NCBI GenBank assembly: GCA_002127295.1
Contig: NFUV01000001.1
Span: 186,001-250,000 of the forward strand
Direction: 5' to 3'
Source: Chitinophagaceae bacterium IBVUCB2
Lineage (GTDB): Bacteria; Bacteroidota; Bacteroidia; Chitinophagales; Chitinophagaceae
Length of the DNA: 64,000 nt
Both the position numbers and the translations under genes were made by a program. Below, piece after piece: positions 44,073-52,237 of this stretch (position 1 is the first letter of the stretch; each line of letters opens with the position of its first letter). The notes under the pieces are model-generated. The model saw only the letters and a list, made by a program, of their open reading frames with translations, did no database searches and was not told where the DNA came from.

Positions 44073-44837
44073 TTAGAGGCTGTATTTGGTTTTTAGAGCC
44101 TCCCAATCGATTGACAACTTAGGGTTATGTTTATTAAAAAGTTTGCTGTCAAGTTGAATACCACCCCAAGAAAGAGTTTTTTCATAGTTTATCACATTAT
44201 CAATTATTAGAGGACTTCTCTTATTCTTTGCCACATGTGCAAAAATGTGTTTGTAGGCGTCAACTATTCGTTTGATATGAGAGTGAAAAAATATTAACCT
44301 TACTGTTTGCTGAATTATAGTAAAAGGCAAAGCTATTTGAATAAGGGCTGTTAATGTTGACTGGTCAGTATAGAAAATAACAAGTAAGAAAAGAAGAAGA
44401 ATTATTACACACTTAATAATCCCTGGAGTAATCATTTTTTTTGAAATCGCCTTTGTAAAAAAGGAATTTTCAAACCCATTAACGCCTAATTTGTATATTC
44501 CAACAGGAAAGATGTCATTAGAAAAATACCCCTGTGAATTTTCGTCAGATAATTTAGTTTCAAGACTGTTATCAATAAAGTCATTTTTCCGATTTAATTC
44601 AGCCTGTTGAAAAAGATAGTTTTGTATAATGTCTATTAAGAAGTATAAAATGGCCAATATTGCTAATCCAGCGTTAAGGTTCTCGTTATATAGTTCTTTC
44701 GTTGCAACAAAATTCGTTTTGTCAATGAACAGTAATGCTAATGCAATTAATGCAGAAATACAAAGTATTAAGGATGCTATGCCACTAACCTTATTGATTG
44801 TTTTGTAATTTATTTCGTGAGGAACTATTCTATTCAT
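44073..44837 (-). CDS. S-4TM family pore-forming effector (CBASS)
   Basis: 254 residues with four membrane helices: about 17-38, 50-73, 138-156 and 162-186, the arrangement of the S-4TM effectors attached to SMODS nucleotidyltransferases. The loop between pairs has ENSQGYFSNDIFPVGIYKLG and the C-terminal soluble part has KRIVDAYKHIFAHVAKNKRSPLIIDNVINYEKTLSWGGIQLDSKLF. By analogy with other CBASS systems, a cyclic nucleotide from the CD-NTase should trigger it to open the inner membrane and kill the infected cell. It overlaps the E2 gene by eight bases and is the last gene of the operon. Confidence 0.82.
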   Translation of the reverse strand: MNRIVPHEINYKTINKVSGIASLILCISALIALALLFIDKTNFVATKELYNENLNAGLAILAILYFLIDIIQNYLFQQAELNRKNDFIDNSLETKLSDENSQGYFSNDIFPVGIYKLGVNGFENSFFTKAISKKMITPGIIKCVIILLLFLLVIFYTDQSTLTALIQIALPFTIIQQTVRLIFFHSHIKRIVDAYKHIFAHVAKNKRSPLIIDNVINYEKTLSWGGIQLDSKLFNKHNPKLSIDWEALKTKYSL

Positions 44838-45255
44838 CGTTTAATTGTTTTGGAATGTTATGTGGCGCTTCGGGACCATACCACTTATTTGTTTGTAGCC
44901 AGACTTCATAAAAGTATATCCATGCTGCTGTCCAATCCATGATTTCATTTGCAATTAGCTTTTCCTTGACCCAATTAAAATTTGAAGGATGATATAAACA
45001 TAGATTTTTTTTTGTTGGATAAATGTGTGGTGCATTATCTGCCAGCAAGGGTTTCAGTACTTTCACGATTGGGTTTTTATTACCTCTATATTGAACAGAT
45101 ATTGTGTATGTCGGTAATTCTGGCTTAACCTTTAAATCACCAACGAACTCTATATCATACTTCTCCCTTTTTTTACTGTTAAATTGGGGATATCGTTGCT
45201 TCATTGCCCAAATCTGAATATCAGAGTTATATAATTTAGTCGTTTGAAATGCCAC
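44830..45255 (-). CDS. E2-like (ubiquitin-conjugating-fold) CBASS protein
   Basis: I place the start at GTG 45255 (141 residues): AAAAGGA lies seven bases upstream, and homology-like sequence begins before the first safe ATG (45204), at IQIWAMKQRYPQF. The longest frame, from ATG 45312, would overlap the CD-NTase gene by 77 bases. The body has TYTISVQYRGNKNPIVKV, then HIYPTKKNLCLYHPSNFNW, where the Cys of LCLYHP is the expected active-site residue, and IMDWTAAWIYFYEVWLQTNKWYGPEAPH, matching the short E2 proteins of E1-less type II CBASS. Such proteins modify the CD-NTase C-terminus. The frame overlaps both neighbours, implying coupled translation. Confidence 0.78.
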   Translation of the reverse strand: MAFQTTKLYNSDIQIWAMKQRYPQFNSKKREKYDIEFVGDLKVKPELPTYTISVQYRGNKNPIVKVLKPLLADNAPHIYPTKKNLCLYHPSNFNWVKEKLIANEIMDWTAAWIYFYEVWLQTNKWYGPEAPHNIPKQLNDE

Positions 45256-46213
45256 CGAAAAATCCTTTTGAAGATGAAACTGCTTTGCCCACATTCGTTG
45301 ATAGTAACCCACTTGAACTAACCTTTAGTGACCCTTCAGAAAGTGATTTAGAGAATTGTTTTGCTTCTTCTATATCAACAGTCGGAAATTCTTTACCAAA
45401 AACGTCTTTCCAAATTTGTATAGCATCTCCTTCCTTTCCTTCATCATATTTTCCCTTAGCATCATTTAGTTTATCCCTAACACTTTTAATTTTTTTCAGT
45501 ATTGCATTATACTCTTCATTTGAATTCAACTCATACGATTGAAGGTTATATTCTGCATTATTAAACCATAGCCGTATACATTCTTCATAATTTTTAAAGC
45601 TATTTATTTTAAAAATGTTTATTGCTACTTCTTCAATATGAAAGGAAGGAATTAATTTTCCTTTATCTCTATTCCAATACTTAATAACTTTAATTAAAGG
45701 CTTGAGCTTGTAATCGCATTTTTTATGTGTGGCTTCAAGGTCAGAAGACAATAGTTCCGGGTAAGTTTTTATCCATGATTTTAAATCATGATTGGGGATT
45801 TCATACCCACCACCAACTAATTCAAAACTTGGGAGAATATCAAAGTCCTTATCGCTTAATTCAATCGTAACACAAGGTCTATTCTGGCTGACTTTGTCCT
45901 TATAGTCATTCAGTCCGTTTAGGTAATTTTTGAATTTGCTTAATACACTTTGTGGATTTGGAAGTTGGTCATATTCATCTTTCCAGTCATCCCTTTTAAG
46001 AACAGCAAAAATATCAATGTCGTCCAGCGGCCGAATATTCGTATCCCTTTCGTAAGACCCGTTTGTAAATGTCCTGCTTATACTGAGGTCATTCTCTTTG
46101 TCATTTAAATAACCTCCGATATTTGATACTGAGGCTTTAATATTTGTTTCTTGTCTGTCGCTTACTGATATATTTTCTATAAGCGTATTAATGCATTGCA
46201 GTAGTGTTGGCAT
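45236..46213 (-). CDS. CD-NTase (SMODS nucleotidyltransferase) of CBASS
   Basis: 325 residues. The catalytic core has FTNGSYERDTNIRPLDDIDIF: Gly52-Ser53 and the Asp65/Asp67 pair, with the third Asp in DFDILPSF (Asp125). This is the polymerase-beta-like fold that makes cyclic di- or trinucleotides on phage infection. The helical domain (FHIEEVAINIFKINSFKNYEE) follows. The last residues read SSSKGFFGG then ISND; in E1/E2-linked CBASS the CD-NTase C-terminus is the modification site. Product nucleotide not predictable by eye. First gene of the operon; 372 bp of non-coding sequence lies upstream. Confidence 0.9.
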   Translation of the reverse strand: MPTLLQCINTLIENISVSDRQETNIKASVSNIGGYLNDKENDLSISRTFTNGSYERDTNIRPLDDIDIFAVLKRDDWKDEYDQLPNPQSVLSKFKNYLNGLNDYKDKVSQNRPCVTIELSDKDFDILPSFELVGGGYEIPNHDLKSWIKTYPELLSSDLEATHKKCDYKLKPLIKVIKYWNRDKGKLIPSFHIEEVAINIFKINSFKNYEECIRLWFNNAEYNLQSYELNSNEEYNAILKKIKSVRDKLNDAKGKYDEGKEGDAIQIWKDVFGKEFPTVDIEEAKQFSKSLSEGSLKVSSSGLLSTNVGKAVSSSKGFFGGISND

Positions 46214-46394
46214 AATTCTTTTTTGGAAGAGGGTTCAATTGTCATGCCTATAAATATGTCCTGCTAAAATGGCATATTGTAACGAGAAGCGTAAATACAA
46301 TTAACCTCTGCTTCGCAAATGCTGAATAGAATTATAGAACGTACAAGAGTGCGACGCAAGGGACGATGATAGTAGTAATGCAGCTGGTCTAATG

Positions 46395-46430
46395 CAGATT
46401 GCTTCGTCGTTCCTCCTCGCAAAGACGATG
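46395..46430. repeat. Dispersed-repeat-like motif
   Basis: GATTGCTTCGTCGTTCCTCC then TCGCAAAGACGA. The ends TCGTC and GACGA pair. Very similar GATTGCTTCGTC motifs are frequent between genes in many bacterial genomes. Confidence 0.4.
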
Positions 46431-46562
46431 CAGATTCCTCCTTCGTCGGGATTACAAGTCACTGAGCGATTTGGAGTTGTTGCGCCTAACCGTTTACTTC
46501 AACCGATTCTTGAAATCTAAATCGTTTGCCTGTAAAGTTTCTTCGGCGGCCTCACCCTCCCG

Positions 46563-46583
46563 TCCCTCTCCTTCAGAGAGGGA
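46563..46583. repeat. Hairpin after hutU
   Basis: TCCCTCTC and GAGAGGGA form an eight-pair stem around CTTCA, three bases after the hutU stop on the minus strand. Without a T tract it is more like the CCCTCTCC/GGAGAGGG dispersed repeats of Bacteroidota than a terminator. Confidence 0.5.
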
Positions 46584-46585
46584 AG

Positions 46586-48361
46586 CTACTTCATCAATCT
46601 ATCCGCTAAATTTAAGTTATTGGCTTTTGCGGTTTCATTGGCGAGTTCGTAACCTGCATCTGCATGTCGTATCACTCCCATGCCGGGGTCGTTTCTTAAT
46701 ACACGGCGCAATCTTGCTTCGGCATCGGCAGTACCATCTGCAACGATGACCATGCCGGCATGTATGCTATAGCCCATGCCTACGCCACCGCCATGGTGCA
46801 GGCTTACCCAACTGGCGCCGCCTGCTGTATTAACGAGTGCATTAAGAATTGGCCAGTCGGCTACGGCATCACTACCATCCAGCATAGATTCTGTTTCTCT
46901 ATTGGGAGATGCTACGCTGCCGGTATCTAAATGATCCCGACCAATAACAATGGGTGCTTTTACTTTTCCGGTTCTTACTAATTCATTAAAGGCGAGACCT
47001 GCTTTTTCTCTTTCTCCCTGCCCGAGCCAGCAGATACGGGCCGGTAATCCCTGGAAGGCAATTTTTTCTTTGGCCATCTTCATCCAGCGGAGCATGCCTT
47101 TGTTTTCGGGAAACATATTGATGATGAGTTCGTCGGTAACGGCAATATCATTGGAATCTCCACTGAGGGCTGCCCAACGGAACGGGCCTTTGCCTTCGCA
47201 AAACAACGGACGGATATAGGCTGGTACAAAACCGGGGAAAGAGAATGAGTCGGTAGTCTTTAGTCCGGAGTCGGGAGACATGCGAATCTCATGTTCTCTT
47301 GCACGGGCACGGATATTATTTCCATAATCAAAAACGATGGCCCCCATGTCTTGCAGATCTTCCATCAGCGATACATGATAGTAAATGCTTTCGTAACTGC
47401 GGTCAAGGTATTCCGTTGGATTTTTTTCCCGGAGTACATTGGCTTCTTCATTGGTCAATGTGTTTGGAATATATCCATACAGCGGATCATGTGCAGAGGT
47501 TTGATCGCTGAGTGTATCGGGTACCACTTCTCTTTTGATGAGGCGTTGTAATAATTCTACTGCATTGCACAACACGCCGATGCTTACGGCCTTGCCTTCT
47601 TTTTTATATTTTACTGCTGCATTGATGGCTTCATCAATGTTGGTATATTTTTCATCGAGGTATTTTGTTTCGATGCGTTTGTCGATACGCCACTCTTCTA
47701 CTTCTGCAATGAGTGCAACACCTTCGTTCATGGTTATGGCGAGTGGTTGTGCACCACCCATGCCACCAAGGCCAGCGGTAACGTTGAGTGTTCCTTTTAA
47801 TGTGCCATCGTAAGCGGCTGTTATAATTATCTCATCATCATTGGCATCATATTTTTTCTCGGTTGGTTTTTTGGAGAAATGTTTGGCTGCTACTGCGGCA
47901 TAGGTTTCGTAAGTGCCTTGTACAATGCCCTGGCTGCCGATATAGATCCAGCTGCCGGCGGTCATTTGCCCATACATCATCAATCCTTTTTTTTCCAGTT
48001 CATCAAAATGCTTCCAGTTGGCCCAGTTAGGAACCAGTTGCGAATTACTGATAAGTACCCGTGGTGCATCTTTATGTGTTTTTAAAATACCTACGGGTTT
48101 GCCGGATTGAATGAGGAGTGATTCATCATTCTCCAATATTTTGAGTGCGGCGATAATATTATCTAGTGCTTCAAAATTTCTGGCTGCTTTGCCCCTGCCT
48201 CCATAGACTATCAGATCGTCGGGACGTTCTGCTACTTCGGGATCGAGGTTGTTGAGCAACATTCTTAGTGCGGCTTCCTGTATCCAGCCTTTGCAGCTAA
48301 GGGTTGAACCGGTGGGAGTTTTATACTTGATGGCGTCGTAGCGTTTCGTTATTGTATTCAT
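46586..48361 (-). CDS. hutU: Urocanate hydratase
   Basis: 591 residues. It adds water to urocanate in histidine degradation, using NAD+ as electrophile. Family blocks: [111 protein letters not shown] and [22 protein letters not shown]. The protein is about 35 residues longer than usual; two insertions show by eye, near residues 165-190 and near 362-372. The latter coincides with an AGTC-rich DNA motif. hutH lies 1 kb away across deoD. Confidence 0.93.
   Translation of the reverse strand: MNTITKRYDAIKYKTPTGSTLSCKGWIQEAALRMLLNNLDPEVAERPDDLIVYGGRGKAARNFEALDNIIAALKILENDESLLIQSGKPVGILKTHKDAPRVLISNSQLVPNWANWKHFDELEKKGLMMYGQMTAGSWIYIGSQGIVQGTYETYAAVAAKHFSKKPTEKKYDANDDEIIITAAYDGTLKGTLNVTAGLGGMGGAQPLAITMNEGVALIAEVEEWRIDKRIETKYLDEKYTNIDEAINAAVKYKKEGKAVSIGVLCNAVELLQRLIKREVVPDTLSDQTSAHDPLYGYIPNTLTNEEANVLREKNPTEYLDRSYESIYYHVSLMEDLQDMGAIVFDYGNNIRARAREHEIRMSPDSGLKTTDSFSFPGFVPAYIRPLFCEGKGPFRWAALSGDSNDIAVTDELIINMFPENKGMLRWMKMAKEKIAFQGLPARICWLGQGEREKAGLAFNELVRTGKVKAPIVIGRDHLDTGSVASPNRETESMLDGSDAVADWPILNALVNTAGGASWVSLHHGGGVGMGYSIHAGMVIVADGTADAEARLRRVLRNDPGMGVIRHADAGYELANETAKANNLNLADRLMK
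47247..47278. repeat. AGTC-rich motif inside hutU
   Basis: Starts GAGTCGGTAGTCTTTAGTCC and ends CGGAGTCGGGAG. It encodes residues about 362-372 of HutU ([11 protein letters not shown]), which are additional to the usual sequence there. Related motifs lie between genes at 42577-42594 and 52137-52169. Confidence 0.5.
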
Positions 48362-48373
48362 ATTGGTTAATTT

Positions 48374-48446
48374 ACCACAGACTACACTGATTTTTTTTCA
48401 CCGATTACACTGTTTTATCTATGCCTTAATCTGTGTTATCTGTGGT
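48374..48446. repeat. 73-bp imperfect inverted-repeat element, copy 1
   Basis: Begins ACCACAGACTACACTGATT and ends TAATCTGTGTTATCTGTGGT, so the ends are inverted relative to each other. It lies between hutU and deoD. The second copy is at 49220-49291. Confidence 0.82.
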
Positions 48447-48505
48447 TTGTACAAAAGTCGTTAATCTCCGATAAAAAAGTTAACTTAAAGTGATAAACTA
48501 CTGCC

Positions 48506-49213
48506 ATGAGTGTCCACATTAGTGCCAAAAAAGGAGAAATTGCGCCTGTTGTTTTGATGCCTGGTGATCCGCTCCGGGCAAAATACATGGCCGATAATTT
48601 TCTGCAGGATGCTAAACTGGTAAGCCAGACCCGCAACATTTTATATTATACCGGAAACTATAAAGACAAAGCCATCACTATTGGTGCCAGTGGTATGGGC
48701 TGCCCTTCTATCGGTATTTATTCTTATGAATTATATAATGAATACAATGTAGAATGTATCGTTCGCATTGGAACCTGTGGCGCTTATACCACCGGGCTCA
48801 GATTATTTGACCTGATAAATGTGGAGAGGGCTTTCAGCGAATCTACTTATGCCTTACATGCTTTTGGTTATAAATCCGATCACCTCTATCATGAAGGCAA
48901 TGCCTATGCGGCTATTAATGATGCGGCCGCTACCCTGGGTTTGAAAATGCAGGCAGGGGCCATTCACTCCAGTGATGTTTTTTATCGTTCTGAAGAAGGG
49001 ATACCTGATATTGCCTATAAAAATGATTGTGTGGCGGTGGAGATGGAAGCTTTTGCATTGTTTGCCAATGCGAAGTATCTGAAGAAGTCGGCTGCTACTT
49101 TATTAACGGTATCGGATATTATTCCTACGCATGAACAGATATCGGCAGACGAAAGAGAAAAGGCATTGTTACCAATGATGCAACTGGCATTGGAGAGTGC
49201 AATGAGAATTTAG
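48506..49213 (+). CDS. deoD: Purine-nucleoside phosphorylase, DeoD type
   Basis: 235 residues of the hexameric PNP family: MSVHISAKKGEIAPVVLMPGDPLRAKYMADNFL (phosphate-binding GDP-x-R), VGCPSIGIYSYEL-like MGCPSIGIYSYELYN, IRIGTCGAY and the substrate-binding VAVEMEAFALFANA. It splits purine ribonucleosides and deoxyribonucleosides with phosphate. It sits on the plus strand between hutU and hutH, both minus, and each flank carries one copy of the 73-bp repeat. Promoter and terminator were not identified. Confidence 0.93.
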   Translation: MSVHISAKKGEIAPVVLMPGDPLRAKYMADNFLQDAKLVSQTRNILYYTGNYKDKAITIGASGMGCPSIGIYSYELYNEYNVECIVRIGTCGAYTTGLRLFDLINVERAFSESTYALHAFGYKSDHLYHEGNAYAAINDAAATLGLKMQAGAIHSSDVFYRSEEGIPDIAYKNDCVAVEMEAFALFANAKYLKKSAATLLTVSDIIPTHEQISADEREKALLPMMQLALESAMRI

Positions 49214-49219
49214 TTTTTT

Positions 49220-49291
49220 ACCACAGATTGCACAGATTTTTTTCACAGATTATACTGTGTTAGCTGTGCTGTAATCTGTGTTATCCGTGGT
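49220..49291. repeat. 73-bp imperfect inverted-repeat element, copy 2
   Basis: Begins ACCACAGATTGCACAGATTT and ends TAATCTGTGTTATCCGTGGT. It begins six bases after the deoD stop and ends on the first base of the hutH stop codon. Confidence 0.85.
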
Positions 49292-50856
49292 TACTTGTCA
49301 TTAAATTCATCGAAATTCTCATTCAGTTTTATTCCTTTGCCTGCTGCAAATGCATTCACCTTCTCTACAAAAGAAAAATCTTTGATGATGCCGGCTACTT
49401 TATTGATGTCATCCGCAAAGATGCGGTCTTCGCTGGCGAAGCCTACAAACTGCCGGACATGATCATGTGCAAATTCTAACAAAGCCGAACTTTTTAACGG
49501 ACTTCGGAATTCAATGGCCTGGCAGGCTGATAATAATTCGATGGCCATGATGTATTCCAAATTATCCAATACCCTGTTTAATTTTCTGCCGCTGATGCTG
49601 CCCATACTTACATGATCTTCCTGACCGAGTGAAGTTGGAATACTATCGGCACTGGCGGGGAAACATAAGGTTTTGTTTTCTGTTACGAGTGCTGCCGTGG
49701 TGTATTGCGGAATCATAAAGCCGCTGTTCAATCCTACATCTTTCATCAATAACATCGGCAATCCCCATTTGCCTTCCAGTAATAAATAACAACGGCGATC
49801 GCTGATGTTGCCAATCTCGGCCGCAGCAAAACAACAATAGTCTAATGGCAAAGCCATCGGCTGCCCATGAAAATTTCCGCCGCTGATGGTATCCTGTGCG
49901 TCGAAAATGATCGGGTTATCCGTTACAGCGTTCAATTCAATTTCTGTCAGCTCTTTTAAATGTAACCAGGCATTGCGGCTTGCACCATGTACCTGCGGCA
50001 TACAACGAAGACTGTAGGGATCTTGTACCCGTCCGCAATCCACATGGCTTTGCATGATGGCGGAATCCTTTAACAATAAACGTAACCGTTGTGCTACTAA
50101 TTTATTTCCCGTAAAAGGACGGAGATCATGTAAACGTTCATCGAAAGGTGCTTTGGTTCCGGTTAATGCTTCCAGGCTCATTGCCCCGATGATATCTGCT
50201 GCTTCTAAACAATTGTGCATTCGTTGCACTGCTTTTACCGCAAAGGATAAAATGAATTGCGTTCCATTGATGAGTGCCAAACCTTCTTTAGGCCCGAGTT
50301 GTATAGGTGATAATTTAAATTGATGGAGAATTTGCTGTGCCTTTTGTCTTGTGCCATTATAAAAAACTTCACCCAAACCTATCAATGGTAAAAACAAATG
50401 TGCCAGGGGTGCTAAATCACCACTGGCGCCTACACTACCCTTTTCCGGTACCACGGGAATTACATCGTTTTCAATATGCCAGATTATTCTTTCCAGTGTG
50501 GAAAGTTGTACGCCGCTAAAACCTTGTGCCAATGCATGCACTTTGGTGATCAGCATCAGCTTTGCAACTTCCACCGGTATAGCATCTCCCACTCCCACAC
50601 TATGGCTTTGTAAAATCTTATATTGAAGTGTGGCGGTATCTTCTTTTGAAATGGCGGTATTGGCCAGTATACCAAAACCAGTGTTTATTCCATACACCGT
50701 TCTGCCCTCATCCACAATTTGCTGCACGGATTGCTGGCTGGCTTTAATGACTTCAATAGCTTTATCACTGAGCACAGCTTTTAGTTTACCATTCGCAATA
50801 GCAAGTACGTTGGAAACCGTAAGTGTATCAATTCCGTAATTAAAAGTAAGGGGCAT
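49291..50856 (-). CDS. hutH: Histidine ammonia-lyase
   Basis: 521 residues. It removes ammonia from L-histidine to give urocanate, the substrate of HutU. The MIO cofactor forms from ASGD in KGSVGASGDLAPLAHLFLPLIG (about 145-150). Other family blocks are YGINTGFG, GLALINGTQFI and QEDHVSMGSISGRKLNRVLDNLEYIMAIE. Length and order are normal. Confidence 0.93.
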   Translation of the reverse strand: MPLTFNYGIDTLTVSNVLAIANGKLKAVLSDKAIEVIKASQQSVQQIVDEGRTVYGINTGFGILANTAISKEDTATLQYKILQSHSVGVGDAIPVEVAKLMLITKVHALAQGFSGVQLSTLERIIWHIENDVIPVVPEKGSVGASGDLAPLAHLFLPLIGLGEVFYNGTRQKAQQILHQFKLSPIQLGPKEGLALINGTQFILSFAVKAVQRMHNCLEAADIIGAMSLEALTGTKAPFDERLHDLRPFTGNKLVAQRLRLLLKDSAIMQSHVDCGRVQDPYSLRCMPQVHGASRNAWLHLKELTEIELNAVTDNPIIFDAQDTISGGNFHGQPMALPLDYCCFAAAEIGNISDRRCYLLLEGKWGLPMLLMKDVGLNSGFMIPQYTTAALVTENKTLCFPASADSIPTSLGQEDHVSMGSISGRKLNRVLDNLEYIMAIELLSACQAIEFRSPLKSSALLEFAHDHVRQFVGFASEDRIFADDINKVAGIIKDFSFVEKVNAFAAGKGIKLNENFDEFNDK

Positions 50857-50979
50857 AGCAGGCAGTTAAAGGCTGCAATTTAAAAGATTTGAACCACTGT
50901 CTATAAATAATAAAGGGTGCAACCAAATGCATATAGCATTTATCTTTACACTCTAATCCCTAACCAATAAAAAGATACG

Positions 50980-51555
50980 ATGCGCCAACTCTTATCACTG
51001 CTGCTGGTTTGCTCCTGTTATTTTTCCGGTATTGCGCAAGACAGTCCCAAAGAATCGAAAGAAGCTGCTAAAGAAGCAAAGGAAGCTTCGAAGCAAGCCG
51101 CCAAAGTTGCTATCAGTACAACGGGCTGTACAGTAGAAGTGTTTTGTTTTCCTGGCCGCTTTGATGCGTATGACCTGGAAGATGGTTCCACCGTGTATGC
51201 TGATGACTGCGTAAAGGATGGAATAACCTGGGGTATTTACCTTGTGAAACTGGTAAAGCCGGTTGATGATCTTGCTGCCGCTGAAGACACCGTCATTTCT
51301 TATCTCGATTTTATGAAATTGGATAATGGCATAGTAAAATCTAAAGGATATAATAAAGGCCATACATTGAATAAGGATCAAACTACACGGGGTGTTTATG
51401 ATACCTGGGATGATGTGGACAAAGAGAAATGGAAAATAAAGGCCTGGACGAATGGAAAATTTATTGCGGTATTATATGTGCATAGCGCCAAAGAATTACC
51501 TGAAAAAAAAGTTGAACTATTCCTTGAAGGTTTACGTTTTCCGGGAATGAAATAA
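50980..51555 (+). CDS. Secreted protein, first of a tandem paralog pair
   Basis: 191 residues with a signal peptide (MRQLLSLLLVCSCYFSGIAQ), then a short Lys/Glu/Ala-rich helix (residues about 24-42) that the second copy lacks. The domain (about 45-191) has Cys at the start (TGCTVEVFC) and in DDCVKDGITWGIYLVKL, a GHTLNKDQTTRGVYDTWDDVDKEKWKIKAWTNGKFIAVLYV block and a closing LRFPGMK. The next gene has the same pattern. Function unknown; periplasmic or exported. Confidence 0.75.
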   Translation: MRQLLSLLLVCSCYFSGIAQDSPKESKEAAKEAKEASKQAAKVAISTTGCTVEVFCFPGRFDAYDLEDGSTVYADDCVKDGITWGIYLVKLVKPVDDLAAAEDTVISYLDFMKLDNGIVKSKGYNKGHTLNKDQTTRGVYDTWDDVDKEKWKIKAWTNGKFIAVLYVHSAKELPEKKVELFLEGLRFPGMK

Positions 51556-51600
51556 TTACTAATCTTAACAACTGTTTGCTGTTTCCGTTTACCTGAATCC

Positions 51601-51608
51601 TATTTTTG
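51601..51608 (+). promoter_or_regulatory. Putative -7 promoter element of the second paralog
   Basis: TATTTTTG matches TAnnTTTG and ends four bases before the ATG at 51613, which would give an almost leaderless transcript. Confidence 0.3.
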
Positions 51609-51612
51609 CAAC

Positions 51613-52131
51613 ATGTTCACTAAAATAATCTTACTCTTTGCTTTTCTTACCAGCAGTGCAACAGCTTTTACTCAAAGCCTGAAAAAATATACGATCAGTA
51701 AATCAGGTTGTTCGCTTTATAACTATTGCGAAATGAAATTTGAAATGGCAAAAAGCCAGGATTCATCTGTTGTGTACACCGGGGAATGTGTGAACGAAGG
51801 TGTTACGTATGGCATCATCTGCGTTAAACTTTTAAATCCGCTTACCGATCTTGTGGCTGCCGAAGCGCTGCTTGTATCTTATGCGGATTACCTGAAAGAT
51901 GGTTTTGAAATTACTAAAGCAAGCGGCTATGGTCGTGGCCATTTTTTAAATAATAATGAGAACACCCGTGGCATTATTGACTATTGGGAAGACGAGAAAA
52001 AAAATTCGTGGAAAATAAAAGCCTGGACAGATGGCAAGATCATCGGCTTTTTATATGTGTTGAGTAAAAAGCCATTGCCCGAAGGAAAAGTGAATGTGTA
52101 TTTAGATAGTTTCAGGATGCCAGGAATGTAG
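51613..52131 (+). CDS. Secreted protein, second of a tandem paralog pair
   Basis: 172 residues with a signal peptide (MFTKIILLFAFLTSSATAFTQ). It matches the upstream gene through the domain: SGCSLYNYC, GECVNEGVTYGIICVKLLNPLTDLVAAEALLVSYADYL, GHFLNNNENTRGIIDYWEDEKKNSWKIKAWTDGKIIGFLYV and a closing FRMPGM. The three conserved Cys and the central Trp-x-x-(D/E)-(D/E) block are common to both. Tandem duplication followed by divergence is the simplest explanation. Confidence 0.75.
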   Translation: MFTKIILLFAFLTSSATAFTQSLKKYTISKSGCSLYNYCEMKFEMAKSQDSSVVYTGECVNEGVTYGIICVKLLNPLTDLVAAEALLVSYADYLKDGFEITKASGYGRGHFLNNNENTRGIIDYWEDEKKNSWKIKAWTDGKIIGFLYVLSKKPLPEGKVNVYLDSFRMPGM

Positions 52132-52136
52132 AGGAA

Positions 52137-52169
52137 GAGTCGGGAGTTTGGAGTCATTAGTCTGGAGCC
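52137..52169. repeat. AGTC-rich spacer motif
   Basis: GAGTCGGGAGTTTGGAGTC then ATTAGTCTGGAG. Similar motifs lie at 42577-42594 and inside hutU at 47247-47278. Confidence 0.4.
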
Positions 52170-52193
52170 AGAACAAAAAAGGTCCTTTTTTAG

Positions 52194-52224
52194 TTCGCCA
52201 AAAAGCATATATCCCCTATCTTTG
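52194..52224 (+). promoter_or_regulatory. Promoter of the tRNA-Arg gene
   Basis: TATCTTTG (52217-52224) is a perfect TAnnTTTG -7 element, with TTCG at 52194-52197 as the -33 element 19 bases upstream. The tRNA begins 14 bases after the -7 box. This is the clearest Bacteroidota-type promoter in the window. Confidence 0.7.
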
Positions 52225-52237
52225 CCGCCTCTTAAAA

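Larger units (their letters stand above)
46214..46585. other. Gene-free stretch with repeat motifs upstream of the CBASS operon
   Basis: Presumed to carry the CBASS promoter, but no clear -7/-33 pair is seen. It contains two short hairpin motifs of kinds often seen dispersed between genes: 46395-46430 and 46563-46583, listed separately. Confidence 0.5.

Noticed and set aside
46399-46749. Plus-strand frame of 116 codons over the hutU 3' end
   Set aside because: Arg/Ser/Leu-rich translation of repeats and the antisense of hutU; no start context or homology.
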